From the NCBI GenBank assembly GCA_040954595.2, contig CM082583.2:4650001-4714000 (forward strand): a stretch of DNA of 64,000 nt, in the 5' to 3' direction. The notes below the pieces were generated by a model. That model was given only the letters and a program-made list of their open reading frames with translations, ran no database searches and was not told where the DNA came from. Positions 52,209-64,000 of this stretch are shown piece by piece. Numbering within the stretch: position 1 is the stretch's first letter; every line of letters begins with the position of its first letter. A program made the translations under genes and the position numbers. The stretch comes from Balanoglossus misakiensis. Its lineage: Eukaryota; Hemichordata.

Positions 52209-55200
52209 TCACGTGTGTAAATTGATGACGCCGAGGTCGTGCAGACGTTTCCACAGCTGGTTTTCGGTGTTGTAATCGTGATTTGCATAATTGACGTGCT
52301 TGGTGTGGTCATAGTAGTGGTCGGCGTACTTCTCGTAACTGGCTCCGATACCGTAGACATTGACCTAGAAGAACACGAAAATTAATCCAAAAATTTAAAA
52401 AATAATCATTCAAAGTTGACGTGGACTTTGTTTTAATCGAATTTCTGCCGAAAGATTTTCTAACGCCGTCAGTATTTTTATGTTCAGAGAGACCCGAATC
52501 TCTACAGTATACCTCATTTATATCATTCTACAGCTTCATTGAAACTCAACGCCTTCTGTATTGATTAATGAACAAAGTCTTAGCAACAATTTTGCGGTAA
52601 TCAAAAACTATAATGTTCAAAAAGATGTAAAGGATATTTTTAAAAGGCTGTAATTGAAATTCGCAAATAAGATGAGAGTACTAACACGTCACCGGAGATT
52701 GCCACGTCAAAATGGACACGGTTTGTGTTACTTGCATTTAACTAGAAATAATTGGTGTTTTTAAAGTAAATACCAGTAGACGCTAATATATGAGAGTTTC
52801 ATGCCAGGTGGATTATGTACTTATCAGTGGAGGTAATCTTTATGCTATAAAACACATTAAAAGAAGAATGTACAAACGTCTATAAATAATAGAAAACGCA
52901 GTGCTTACCTCGTCACAGGTGTGTAGTGCCAGAAACAACATAAAGGCACCTGTCTGAAGTCTGTAGACATTTTGGTTTCGCCGAGGTGATTTTGCCCAGC
53001 TGCGGAATGTCAAAAAAGGTCATATGTCACAAGGTCATTCGGGGGTCAAAATTGGCATTCTCCGTTTCAAACACTCACAGTGGGACGAAGACTTGTAAGT
53101 CATCACAATTTCGACCGAAAAGGATGAATTCGTAAAACGTGACCTGTACAGTTTATCAGGTAGACGTGATACTAATTGCCAAACGACCGTTTGGATTCTC
53201 ATCATGCATGCATTTCTGACGGCTTGATCTCTGCCAGTGTGAACCGCACTAACCTGGAAGTGACGTATCTTGAAAAATCGGGATGCAGAATTTTGACATT
53301 GTCGTCATCCAACTTCACGGGAAATTTGGGTGGATTTCTGTAGAGGGTAAAAATACATATCATATGTATTGCCTTTTACACTGTCTCTGTGCTGAAGGAG
53401 GCTAAGCATTTTGCTTGATTCAGATTTCGACTAGATCCTCGATAATTAAATTCAAGATGGCGGATGCGTACCTGTGATATTTATCCTTGCTCACAGGAAG
53501 TGGTTTGTTTGACAGTGCGGCTCCCATGTATTCATAGCTCCACGGCTCACACGGCGCCAATATGTAGCGTATGTCCTGATATAAAATATGGCAAAATATA
53601 ATAAGCACCCACGGTCATTGCGAACGCTTCGTTTCTACGTCGTCATGGAATTCTGTGCGCAGTTAACTGCAGTGTGACAATGTCACCCATGCAAGAACTC
53701 CATCTTCCATGCTAAAGGGTAGAATACATCAACAATCGCCACTGAAGCAAATGCGTTCAAATTAACATCCTGTAAAACACTTTAGATTTAGCTGCATACT
53801 TTTAGCGAATATGAATTTTCAGATTGATAAATTTAGCTAAAAAGACACTTTAACCACGGTAACGTTTGAATTAGCGAATGTAAACATATTGCGAAACTAG
53901 CTCAAACAACATGCTAGCTATAAAAGACATGTTGTTGTACAGCAGTAAATCCACATGTACAATTATCTATAATTATCAGCAAATTTCAGCAGACACTACC
54001 GCTTTTCTGTATAGACAGACCTTTTCATAAGGCGGTTGGTTAAAACCGTCCCTTCCGTGACCCTTGATCGAGTTGTCCAGAGTGACCAATGAAAAGACGT
54101 AATGAGACGTTTTCGTCCCCACGTCATCTTCATAACCATCGGTAAGCGCCACGTTCACCCTGAAGGAATAAGATCAAAAGTGTAGACGAAGAGTCAGTAG
54201 TTATACTGGTACACAGTCAGCTGGGGCGATAAATTAAAGCCTCTCATAGCTGCCACTTTTTATATTTTTTCATGATTTTATTTTCCAACTTAAATTGGTC
54301 CATCTATATAAATAAGCTTACTCATAGGTTTACATGAACACCTTATCGATGCCCGATTGTGACTGCATGTAGCGCGATTAGAAAACGCTATGTATTAAAA
54401 CGGTGCCGCACCGATTTAATCAGCCTCCATACAAACAGTACACAGCTATCGTGGTATGTGTCGCCAAGAGATGAAAAACTGATGCAAATACAAGTAATAT
54501 GGCTTAATGGTGAGGATTTTAGAGGATAGGGAATATATTTGAAGTATTTTACTATGGAAAAATTATGTGAAATTTGGCAGCTATAGGGGCGTTAACCTCT
54601 TCAGCTGGCCAAGTAAATGGGAAACGCACATGCGCACGGGACATATCCTCTAATATGAAAACCCGCATCATCGAGCTCTCCCTCTCTTTACATACCTGAA
54701 GACGAAATCGTGCGAATCGATTTCTGGTCCCGACGCCGACTTCGCCAAGACGCCTCCGTTCCCAACCACGGCGCAGCGAATGCAACGATCTGGAACCTCG
54801 CCGTTCACAAGCAAGGTGTCGAACAAGTACTGGTCGTTTATGGAATTCAGGTTGGAGAGTACGTCAGACACCACTGTTGTGGAAAACACAAGATGTTGTT
54901 ACCGGGTTACAATCCGTATCTCCACACAGCTGCATCGCTAATAGTGCCAATCTTTCGCACCCAGGCCCCGGACAATTAAATTGTGGGCATACAACACACA
55001 CACACTTTCTCTGTGAAGGGTGATCGTGAGCAGAATGGCCTTACTTTCATGTGACATTAGGTCCAATGGTCAATATTATTCCAGGCAACGAATTACAAGC
55101 ACAAAGAAACAAAATATGTATGTACGTATATCTTATTTGTTTTTGCTGAATATGTTTTCGTGTGAAGAAGTCGCGGCGGGAGTATAACAAGAAAGTGTAT

Positions 55201-56358
55201 TTGGTTGACACACACAATAAATATATAGGGCCATCCCAAGCAGAAAAAGGGTCTTATGGGAGCGCGATTCTTTTGACCATAAGACCCCTATCTGCTTGGG
55301 ATGGCGTACAGTGCATGTAAAATTCATATGGAAGCTACTGCTGTCCCTCGGACCCCACCTTGGTAAGTAAGATTCCTCCATCCAATTGGAGTCCGAAATT
55401 TGGAGAGCCTGTCATATTCTTGGCGGCTGAGATGCTTGTCCCACATTAGAATGGGGACGTCTGGAGTGTACATCTCTTGGAGTTCTTCCTCTTCCAGAAA
55501 TTTCTTCCTCAAAGTGGTTGGACACCTCTGGGGGGAAATGTGGGAGAGTGGAACACGTGGTTAAAGTAGGCATGTCGTATATAGACAACGTATATGAAAA
55601 GTTAAACTGTAGGCAAAGGATTACACGCACGCTAGAAGGTACTGCCTCTATATGTTCCAAACAGTGCATCCACACGCGTATACAGACTGCGTTCCCGGGG
55701 AATTTCAAACATCGGACTTTAACCTCTTATCCTAGTTCCGGACCTTCGAAATCATCATATCTCCGCAGAGATGGATTGTCGAATGTGTCCGTGAAAAAGT
55801 GTACGCGACAATCGTGTCTGTCTACTAGAGAAAGTGGAGCAGATCAAACCATCTTACCATATAGTACTGATATTGGTCATCGTGAAAATGCTGTTTCTCC
55901 TCGTCCTTTACATCTAACCCCGCGGCCTTTTTGGCGATCAACTCTTCCGTCTTCCTCAAGAGATCTCGAATTTCCTCCGTGCTCTCGCCGACCCGTACCT
56001 TCGTCGTCTCTTTCCTGCTGACGTCACCGAGAAATCCAAAAAGCTTCGACAGCTTCCTGGTCACGCCGCCGCCACCGCCCTGGCTGTCGTTTCTATGACC
56101 CTGGCGATCGGTGACGTCATCACTGGAGGGTTCGAATGGCTGCAGAGATTCCACCAGTCGTAGAGTATCTTCCAGAGTGGACTGTACGTCGGCGGCGTCA
56201 TCGACATCCCCACCGTTGTCGCCGGCCACGTCTGACTCCAGCCTCAGCTGCTGTATGACCCTTTTCAAATTGGAAGCGACGACGCGGAGGGCGGGCGAGT
56301 TGTCTTGTGTCCTGGAACTGAATGCCACAGTAATGGTTATCCATAGGGAGCTTAGGAA

Positions 56359-56441
<83 letters not shown>

Positions 56442-56581
56442 AAAAAATGTAAAAAAAACACCAATGTGTCATTTCTTGCTGTTTGTCGATGTTGCCGATT
56501 ATTGTGTTTTTTTCCAGTTATCTGCAACATCGACAAACAGCAAGAAATGACACATTGTTTTTTTTTACATTTTTTATTATT

Positions 56582-56640
<59 letters not shown>

Positions 56641-59629
56641 TTCCTAAGCTACCTATGGTTTATCGCGGTTGGCATGGCACACACAACAAGTCACCTAGCT
56701 GCGATAATTGTAGCCTTGGTGGTGGGCTGGTGTATCGCTGTCATCAGCGAACAGGCCAGCCGATGGCGATACACCAGCCCACCACCAAGGCTACAATTAT
56801 TGCAGCTACAAGTAACCCACCCGGTCATATAGAGACGCGTATCATTGATTTACCATTTGGCCGAATGCATACCCCCCCCCCCTATAGCGAGAGTTGAATG
56901 CTGCCAGTTTTCTGAATCATTTTTATTATCAACCTATATCGCACAGGTGGGAAATAACGCAGTATCCGTAGTTAAGTGTGCTTTGGATTTCCTATACATG
57001 TACTAGTAACAGGGCCGGGCCGAGAAATCGATTTCCGACAGCGTAGAACACAGCTAGCTGCTTAGACTTACTTACCTGCCCGTGGGGTGCAAAGTGATCT
57101 GGTTGAAAGATTTCAGTTGCACATATCTCCCGACGAAGTAAATTGTAGATATCACCACACACAATCCAAAAATAACTTTAATAGCATACAAGGAACTGCA
57201 ATGGAGAAAAAATATCGGCGATCTGGTAAAATCGTGGTAAGCATAGGCAATGTATGAACATAGTTTGCGCTTCATTTGCAGTTGACACGGAAGAATCCCT
57301 CCTTCATGATTTTGAAATGTACCCGCTGATTCCAAAATATCTGCCAAAAAGCGTGTTTCAAAACCGAATAAACCGCTTTCCAATCCGACGAATCTTACAA
57401 CGGCTTTAGATGTGGATCGTGAATCGTCTGTTCGTATGCTCTTGAGAATGCATTACTCTAAAGTTGACCAAAGTGTCATTGCGTATAGCTGCCTAAATAG
57501 ATTCAAATCTCCTTCAATTTTTCCATTCTCGCGACTCGGGCTCCGCTCCACAGAGAGCGCAGATGCTGTTGCCGTAAAGAGGTCGTGGTTTACGACGATT
57601 CGTGCGCAAGCCTAAAGTGCAGACGACAGCGGAGGCGATGATGCAAACGGGTTAACCCTCGCTTAAAAGAAATCATCGGGATCCACCATGTACAAAATTG
57701 CAAAAGCGTCCACAACGTACAATCATTTCGGCGGGGAAATGGTTGTTAAATGATCCGTACCACATATCCGCCATGTCTCGCTTGCAGACACGCTCATAAA
57801 TCTTGTCACACATTTGCTGCGTGTCCTCGAATCTGATATCGCGGCGTGGAATGATGGAAAGGGTGCGTGGTGGCACATGGTCCGAGAAATCCGAATGTGT
57901 CCCACATCTGTTTATTATAAGCTTGTGCAATACGAGATCAGCACATACAGAGTATTTCTGTGACGTGTCAACTTAAAAATTGGCAATCTAATCTCTGGCA
58001 TCATTTTCAATTTCTGTTAACGAGACACGTCTTAAATGCTTTCCGTCGATGCTGTTGACTATACAGCGACACACAAGCGCCGTGCAGTTGCTATGGGATA
58101 CTGAACCTAGTTTCGAACCCAACTTTTTTGTAACAACGTTTAGCGATTTGGAAGCGGGTGTGAATATATCGCATAACACGTTAAAGTGGTGAACTAGAGC
58201 TCATGCTATGCAAGCCCATATGTCCAATATTACATTCTGTGTTGAATAACTTCCGATGGATAATTATGGGGTTATTTAGTTCATCAAAAATTTCAAGCGA
58301 TCAGCAAAAAGATCTACAAATAATTACGTTACTAATATTGTGAAAACCAGTTGCCTGACAGAATTTCAGTGTTGATATTCATGATGCAGATCCCGATGGT
58401 CTGCTCAGCACACTCGGTTTATCGGCCGATTGTGTCTCCACGGTGCTTGAATCATCAGATGTGATTTAGTGATGGCTTAAAAACACACTGCCATCGAGGC
58501 CTCTACGACCAGGAATATGTCTGCCACATTAGGTATTATTGAGAATATCTCAACTGAGAATAAAATTCCAATAAAACAGTTTGACGAAGTTGTAGAATCT
58601 GCACTGTCGAATTCTGTTATCAACAATGGATAACTTCGACAAACAGCAAAATACCAATCGCGAGCACCGTAGCATTTGGTTACAAGCGGGCCTACAGTCA
58701 AATGAAATTGTGCGCGAGGCTTCAAACAGAAGCCGTGCATTATGGTGGAATCAATGAATGGACTATTTTTGCTCAGTCTGTGGACAACTAAATGAAAGAG
58801 GCTTCCGCGGCCACACATGCTGCGCAGGGAAGGGGCGTTGTTTCTATAAATACGAGAAATTTACAAAAGCCTATACAATACGCAAGTGAGTGACATATTT
58901 TTGATGTCAAAAATAGAGGTGTAAATGAATATGCGCAGAAAACATGGTTTGCGTAGAATGTCCAAAATTTTGTCAAAATTTCGGTTGTATGTAGTCTCTG
59001 GCGAGTACACTGAAGGTTTTGACATACGGGATACACAGAAACCAAGCAGATAGTACTTCCACTAGATTGATCATTCATTATCGACAGGTCTCAGAATAGC
59101 ATTGTAGTTTTCTTTGCATTGTGTGGTGTAAGTAAAACAGTGCCATGTTCCATATGGCGCAAACAAGATGTATATAGAATTCATAGTTTCCAAATTTCGT
59201 TAGAAACACAAACGTCGACCCATATAGACCCTAGGGTCTATGGTCGACCGAGTATCGTTACTATCTGACAACCATGATTTGACAATATCAGCAGTGGATT
59301 TGCATTTAAGACGCCTACGTGGCACCGGCGTCACTCGTGGATTTCCGGGAAATGTGTGAGAGTCAAATGGCCAAGCAGAGTCATTCCCCTATGCCCAATG
59401 ACCTTCGTTCACATTAGGGGTAAGCATCCATACTATGATGCAAAACGGATATAGCATACAGTCTGATATGCTATGGCCATGGTGCGTGTAAGCGTGTAAT
59501 ATTCTGGCGTTCAGAGAAATTTCTGCATGATTATCCTAAAGCTTATTAAATTAATTCTCTATGCCTGGAAATGTAAATTGCACACGTGATCACTCACCTG
59601 AAGGTCCACTTCCGTTCTGAGATTGCCAT
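52209..59629 (-). CDS. GT29 sialyltransferase, ST6GalNAc-type
   Basis: Golgi type II enzyme that transfers sialic acid from CMP-Neu5Ac to glycoprotein glycans. Ten exons: 59629-59598, 57195-57076, 56311-55858, 55527-55359, 54873-54696, 54159-54021, 53575-53472, 53337-53254, 52999-52909 and 52364-52209. All phases agree and total exactly 509 codons (508 residues). After a short cytoplasmic tail (MAISERKWTFS) comes one TM anchor (about 14-34), then a long charged stem (about 50-205). Sialyl motif L: CAVVGNGGVLAKSASGPEID (about 292-311) and HDFVFR. Motif S: YRLQTGAFMLFLALHTCDEV (439-458). Motif III: HYYD (473-476). Motif VS: H486-x4-E491. All catalytic motifs are intact. The GYEDDVGTKTSHYVF stretch after motif L and the HPDF-RY block resemble ST6GALNAC1/2, so an alpha-2,6 GalNAc sialyltransferase is likely. 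The linkage is inferred. Confidence 0.93.
54234..54595. mobile_element. MITE family C, copy 2, in a sialyltransferase intron
   Basis: A 362 bp element flanked by TTAA, with inverted ends AGCCTCTCATAGCTGCCA and TGGCAGCTATAGGGGC. It matches the copy at 12868-13217 along most of its length and is in the same orientation on the plus strand. It fills about two thirds of the 536 bp intron between sialyltransferase exons 54873-54696 and 54159-54021. Confidence 0.92.
55230..55305. repeat. Short inverted repeat in a sialyltransferase intron
   Basis: Arms GCCATCCCAAGCAGAAAAAG... (55230-55259) and the near-complement ending TCTGCTTGGGATGGC (55277-55305) flank a 17 bp loop. The size suggests a very short MITE or a transcript hairpin. 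Confidence 0.75.
56341..56659. repeat. Large hairpin containing (GAT)n and (ATC)n arms
   Basis: The left arm 56341-56495 and right arm 56524-56659 are inverted copies. Each carries a trinucleotide run, (GAT)n on the left and (ATC)n on the right, plus unique sequence such as GTGTCATTTCTTGCTGTTTG and its complement. The loop is about 28 bp. It lies in the sialyltransferase intron 57075-56312 and abuts the acceptor side. The repeats produce false poly-His, poly-Ser and poly-Met frames. Confidence 0.9.
56696..56808. repeat. Second hairpin, 43-bp arms
   Basis: Arms 56696-56738 and 56766-56808 are complementary with very few mismatches (TAGCCTTGGTGGTGGGCTGG and its complement) around a 27 bp loop. 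It sits in the same intron as the larger hairpin and only 36 bp away. Confidence 0.9.
57761..57907 (-). other. Candidate cassette exon inside sialyltransferase intron 1
   Basis: A 147 bp open segment with acceptor (ATAAACAG) and donor (GTACGG) sites on the sialyltransferase strand. Its phase (2 in, 2 out) fits exactly between exons 59629-59598 and 57195-57076, so inclusion would add 49 residues to the cytoplasmic tail (CGTHSDFSDHVPPRTLSIIP and onward) without a frameshift. The frame stays open past the donor. It may instead be a fragment of an unrelated gene. Confidence 0.3.
59213..59249. repeat. Short palindrome
   Basis: CGTCGACCCATATAGACCC and TAGGGTCTATGGTCGACC form an inverted repeat centred on CCTAGG, in sialyltransferase intron 1. 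Confidence 0.75.
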
Positions 59630-62600
59630 GGTTTCGTCACGGTGGCGGCGACTACATTCAGCTGATCAACTGTCGATACATATGGAGAAAATAAACAGAG
59701 TTATAGGCCTACGTGCTCTAGGCAGACGGCATGGCAGAAAATAAGTGCTACGTTTTTTGTGCTGTGTATCACGAGATGATGAGGTTATGGGTGAGTTCGG
59801 CGGCGTTCAGAGATACACGCGCACGACGGACGGCTGTGACTTTAGTACGTACTGACTTGATCTTCAGACTGACTGCAGTTATTTTTCCGTTCTACTGGCG
59901 TCTGTGGCATCGACTGACACCCACCCGTACCCGAAACGCCACGGCCACTAACAACAGAGAAGGCGTGTCTCCGGCTCTAGTCAGCTGATAAAACCTCGCG
60001 CCGTCAGCTCGATCGCATCATAAACACGCGACCTCTGGGTTTGAACTCGCGTGTCAGGTCACTGCCGGTGAGTCACGTGTACGTATATAAAAAGCTATAT
60101 GCGACCGCATACACAACAAACACATGTTATATAATGGAGTCGACGGTGCAGACGTAATGATAGTATCAGAATCCCCCACATGTCGTCCTGGGCACGTCTC
60201 AATATTCGACAATGGCGCTACAACATGGCGGCGAACTACACCGTAGGCATACCCTGCAAATTCCGAAATTCGTGTGCGATTATGTTAATTTTAATACAGA
60301 AATGAGAGGTCGTCGGCCAGAACCTTTTTGTGGGGCCGGGCCGGCCAACACCAAAATTTGAAAAAATGACGGACGGCAAAATTCAATTTTCAACTTTTCT
60401 TATAAAATAACATGACCCCCAAAGGTGAACAAGCTATTACCTATGCCTCGGCATTGTGACGGGAGTTTTATTATACAAATTGATCTGTTAACATCGTGTC
60501 AAATAGAGTAATGTCGGCGCTGAATTATGAACCACATCAGCAAGCTTAGGCCATACGCAGCTGTACCTTGGGGTGGGGATATGCTGTCCGTGAGGTAATC
60601 AGTATGTCACCACCACCACCCCCTCACCCCACGGAACAACTGCGTTTCCACAGCTAGCTTAGGCTATACGTGGCAGGTAAAGTGCGTGTACCCAGAAACG
60701 TAGATCAGACTACAGCACGCCCCTCCATAAAACCGTGATCACAGTAAACAAAGACACGAACTCACCGTTGCACTTTGCCAGTGAAACATTGCATAAGTAT
60801 GGTAGGTAGTATTCTTATCCACGTCTCTGACGTCGATCTGTAGAGACTAAGGCTTATACTGTACATGCGAGACGAATCTGATGCCTATACAAGTATATTG
60901 TAGATAGTAAAGTCTCTGAACAGTTCATCTGGTGGGGAAATAAGAGAAGAGACAAGTAGCGGCTGTGAAACCGGCCACTATAGGCTAGTATATGTACATG
61001 TGCGATAAGGCACTGACCGCGACCGGTGGCACTGCTGATAAGCCAGTATTAGCATATTCAATAGTATTAGTTGTGTTTGAATGCCCAGGCAAATAGAAAA
61101 TACATAATACAAGTACCGTACCAGTGTGTGTGTTAAATTCCGCACAGCGCCCTCGCCAATCCACCAAGACAACCATTCGTTTTGCGTGTGAAGTTCCTCA
61201 CTTCGTTTAGAGAGTGTCCACTCAGTGTCCGCAAATTCTTCTGGTGTGAATTTAGCTGAATTGTGAATCTACGGCCTTAATACTAAGCAATAAATCGTTT
61301 TGGTTGCTCACTTATCGGTAATTAAGTAGTCATTCCAGCAAGAAACTTAAGTTGGTACACATTCAAGCTGAATTCACAACAAAAGTATTGGCAGTATTGG
61401 ACAGTGGCGCGCCGGACTGATCACTTTGTCGGACGCAGCGGCCCTGAAGGACACGACTCTCACATTGAAACAGTTCCCATTGGTGTTCATAGGGGTGTCG
61501 TCACACTCAGTGACATGAAAGTCGGACCATGGACGAGGTGAGCGATTCCGTAAATCGACAAACTGTACCCACCTATCTTATCTTGATGTGCTATATTGTC
61601 CTTACATACAGATCTCGTTTTAAATACTACAAATTGCGAGTATTATGATTTATCAAATGCATATGTCGGGCGGGGCTTGGGGCTTACGCGGGTTGTGGCC
61701 TGGTTTGATTTTATTTTTAATTAGGGGTATTTTGGTGTGAAAATGCACCGCAGAAAAATATCTACAAGTGATACATGAAGTATTCTTCCGTGACGTACAA
61801 TATACCATGAGCTTTCGTTGGGCGACAAATGAAGCGCATTTTGCTGGCCCCTTTTCTATTTCTTGACGTATACGCTGTGGTAAAGTAAACCAAAGGCCAG
61901 TCACGCATATGACCGATCCTGCCGTCTTCGCTTCATTTCGGTTGTTGAATTTGTTGAGGCCGGTCACATTTTGGACACGACAAACGAAGTTTTGTGTACA
62001 GTGAACCATATACAACGCACGAAATCTCGGAACTGGCACACCGGCGCGCGCTCACGAAAATCGCAAGTATGTGTTGTGCACCAGCGTAAGATGATATGTC
62101 GCATTATAGTTTGTTGTTCGTCATCTCATTGAAGTATATGTTGATATCACTGTGCAAAAACACTCAAGAAAACGCGAGCGAGCTCTCTCTCATTTTGGTC
62201 CGAGCTCATCAATTACTTTTCCCCGTGGCAAAATTCTAACGCAACGTTAGAATTTTAAGGCCTGGACACTTGCCAAACCAACAGTAGAACAAGTAAAGTG
62301 TGGCGAGCAACATTAAGTTGTAGATAGTATGCCGTTGTCCTTTTACCGGCTAGGATATTGTTCAATTGTCCATTGTTCTCTACGAAACATGGCAAACGAA
62401 GGACCAAGCCTTCGGCCTTGTTTACTCGTGTCCGTGCGACAGTGACGTCCAGAATCGGACACGCAATGTCTCTGTTTGGGTGGCAAATATAGCCGCTGAA
62501 ATGGTCCATTCCCGCGCCCGTGCTTTCCTTTATATTTCGAGTTTTGCGTAACGTGGTTAGCCAGAATCGGCGGAGAGGACACAAGCTTTGTACCTATACC

Positions 62601-64000
62601 TGCATGGTATATGGACCGTAGCTCGGTGCCTGACAACCAAGTTATTTTGTGTGCGTTCACGCCTACTTGAGCATTTCGCCGGGGCCTGCAGGTAGGTCTA
62701 CAGGCAAGTGGTGCCCGTTAAATTGGCTACCCTTGGTAAGAGCGTTGGAAAACAGTGCAAGCGTGTAGACTAACGTATACGAATTGGAATCCGACACCAG
62801 ATATCCATCAGGTGAGACCAACGCGTGAATAAGCTACCGTTCCGCTATGTTGTTTCATTTATTTGCCACATGCATGCGCAGGCCGAGTCGGCCGCCGCCC
62901 CGCACCGCCTGACTACTGAGGTCGGCCCGGTACAGATGATCGGAGGCAGCAGGGTCCCCGACCTAAATAAACATGCTTGGCTAGCGAAGATGTGCCAGCC
63001 GCGGCGTATGGAAAATCTAGCGACTTAAAAAACCATGAAAGTACCAAAAGATAGTAAGTTCGTGAACTTTGGCAGTCTAGCCAGTATGCAAGAGCCAGAC
63101 GACGCGATGTTTACTAACTTTTTGAGAGTGTAATACACAGAGTTCCAGTACTGTCTTGTGAAACGGCACACCGCGGCTTGGGTAGATCCACTTGCAAGAC
63201 GTGTTTTGTTCGCAGTTTGAGAAACCCGTTGTGTTTTCATTGTTGTGAATACACACAATTCAAGAAAGAGATCGCAAAGAAAAGAAACCAATTCAAATGC
63301 ACTCGACAACCATCTACGTACCCCCCCCCCCCCCCAAGATGGAGCGGGTATCAGCTGCCTGCGACGTGTGACAATTAATTATCACTACGAAAATGATAAC
63401 GACGGCGTCTTTGAATACTCCAGCACAGCTTCCATAAAAAAGTTATTGCCAAAGTCAGTGACAATGATAGCGTTATTATTTTTAAAACTACAACAACAAT
63501 AACAACAGCAACAGCACTAGTGGTGTCAGTCGAAAAAAGTAGCGACCTGAGAGCGTGATTATGGTTACCATGGCAGCGGCTGAGGTCATTGGCGTTCACG
63601 CTGATGAAACTCAGGTTCTTGTTTTCAAACTCAATTTCTAATTCTGAACATTGATTATCTGCCCCATGGTATGCGCCTTTGGGTATTCAACTTTCTTCGA
63701 AGTACTCCCGCGTAGGTTCATATTTCGAATCGTTCGTATATACAGAAGGGTGGAATTTTAACTGCCAGTTGTGTTGCTATACAGAATATCCAATTTTGAT
63801 TATTTTGTTTCGCTTGACATTGGAGTGAGGCTAGGTAACTATAGAGGTCAACTTCAGAATTGATGCTTTATGGGCCGTAAAATAAGCGATAACAATAATT
63901 AGCCAGGTAGCGTAAGCGCGGGGGCAGTGATCGGCTTCTGTCGTCCTCTACCGCCTGTATAGCCGGGAGACTCTACCTTAATCTATCATAATTAAGCCAC
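59630..64000. other. Region upstream of the sialyltransferase
   Basis: No gene supported. It holds the sialyltransferase promoter side and two short perfect or near-perfect palindromes are nearby (59213-59249 in the gene's first intron, 62230-62256 here). Candidate frames at 61653-62039 and 62255-62660 lack motifs and splice support. A gene beginning beyond base 64000 cannot be excluded. Confidence 0.5.
62230..62256. repeat. Short palindrome
   Basis: AAAATTCTAACG-CAA-CGTTAGAATTTT: perfect 12 bp arms around a 3 bp loop. Confidence 0.8.

Noticed and set aside
55518-56021. 167-residue plus-strand frame
   Set aside because: Antisense to two sialyltransferase exons; the minus-strand frame has family motifs.
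56359-56640. Poly-Met, poly-His and poly-Ser frames
   Set aside because: Trinucleotide repeat arms of a hairpin in an intron.
61653-62039. 128-residue minus-strand frame
   Set aside because: Basic and Cys-rich but without motif, TM pattern or splice support; length is unremarkable in 4 kb of unselected DNA.

Overview
The window is animal nuclear DNA, not bacterial. Genes are broken into many short exons with GT/AG introns, the intergenic space is large and rich in microsatellites, and several families of short inverted-repeat transposons (MITEs) recur. The gene set (NEDD4, PRDM6, a GT29 sialyltransferase with ST6GalNAc features, a tetraspanin), small introns of about 0.1-1 kb and moderate GC suggest an invertebrate deuterostome. 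Amphioxus (Branchiostoma) is my best guess, but that is inference from gene style and no marker proves it.

Layout. (1) 1-13386, plus strand: the 3' 25 exons of a NEDD4-family HECT E3 ubiquitin ligase (most of C2, three WW domains, complete HECT); its 5' end lies outside the window. (2) 13387-20694: 3' UTR and intergenic DNA with two MITEs and an (ATTC)n run. (3) 20695-25930, minus: a four-exon gene for a 579-residue protein I do not recognise. (4) 27974-36428, minus: a seven-exon PRDM6 orthologue (PR/SET domain plus four zinc fingers, 559 residues). (5) 36429-45423: about 9 kb with no gene I can support. (6) 45424-46890, minus: a two-exon tetraspanin with an unusually long cytoplasmic N-terminus. 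(7) 49348-49596, minus: a small two-TM protein, perhaps TMEM238-like. (8) 52209-59629, minus: a ten-exon sialyltransferase of 508 residues with motifs L, S, III and VS all present. (9) 59630-64000: no supported gene.

The gene models were built by hand from ORFs plus splice sites. In each of the four multi-exon models other than the 5'-truncated NEDD4, the exon lengths sum to an exact multiple of three from start to stop, and every junction keeps phase. That is the main internal check.

The genes do not form an operon or an obvious pathway. The most interesting signals are structural. A TTAA/TTGA-flanked MITE family fills most of two coding introns, one of which splits the catalytic cysteine codon of the HECT ligase. 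One sialyltransferase intron carries two long hairpins. Part of the PRDM6 3' end appears duplicated next to itself. I see no convincing previously undescribed biological system.
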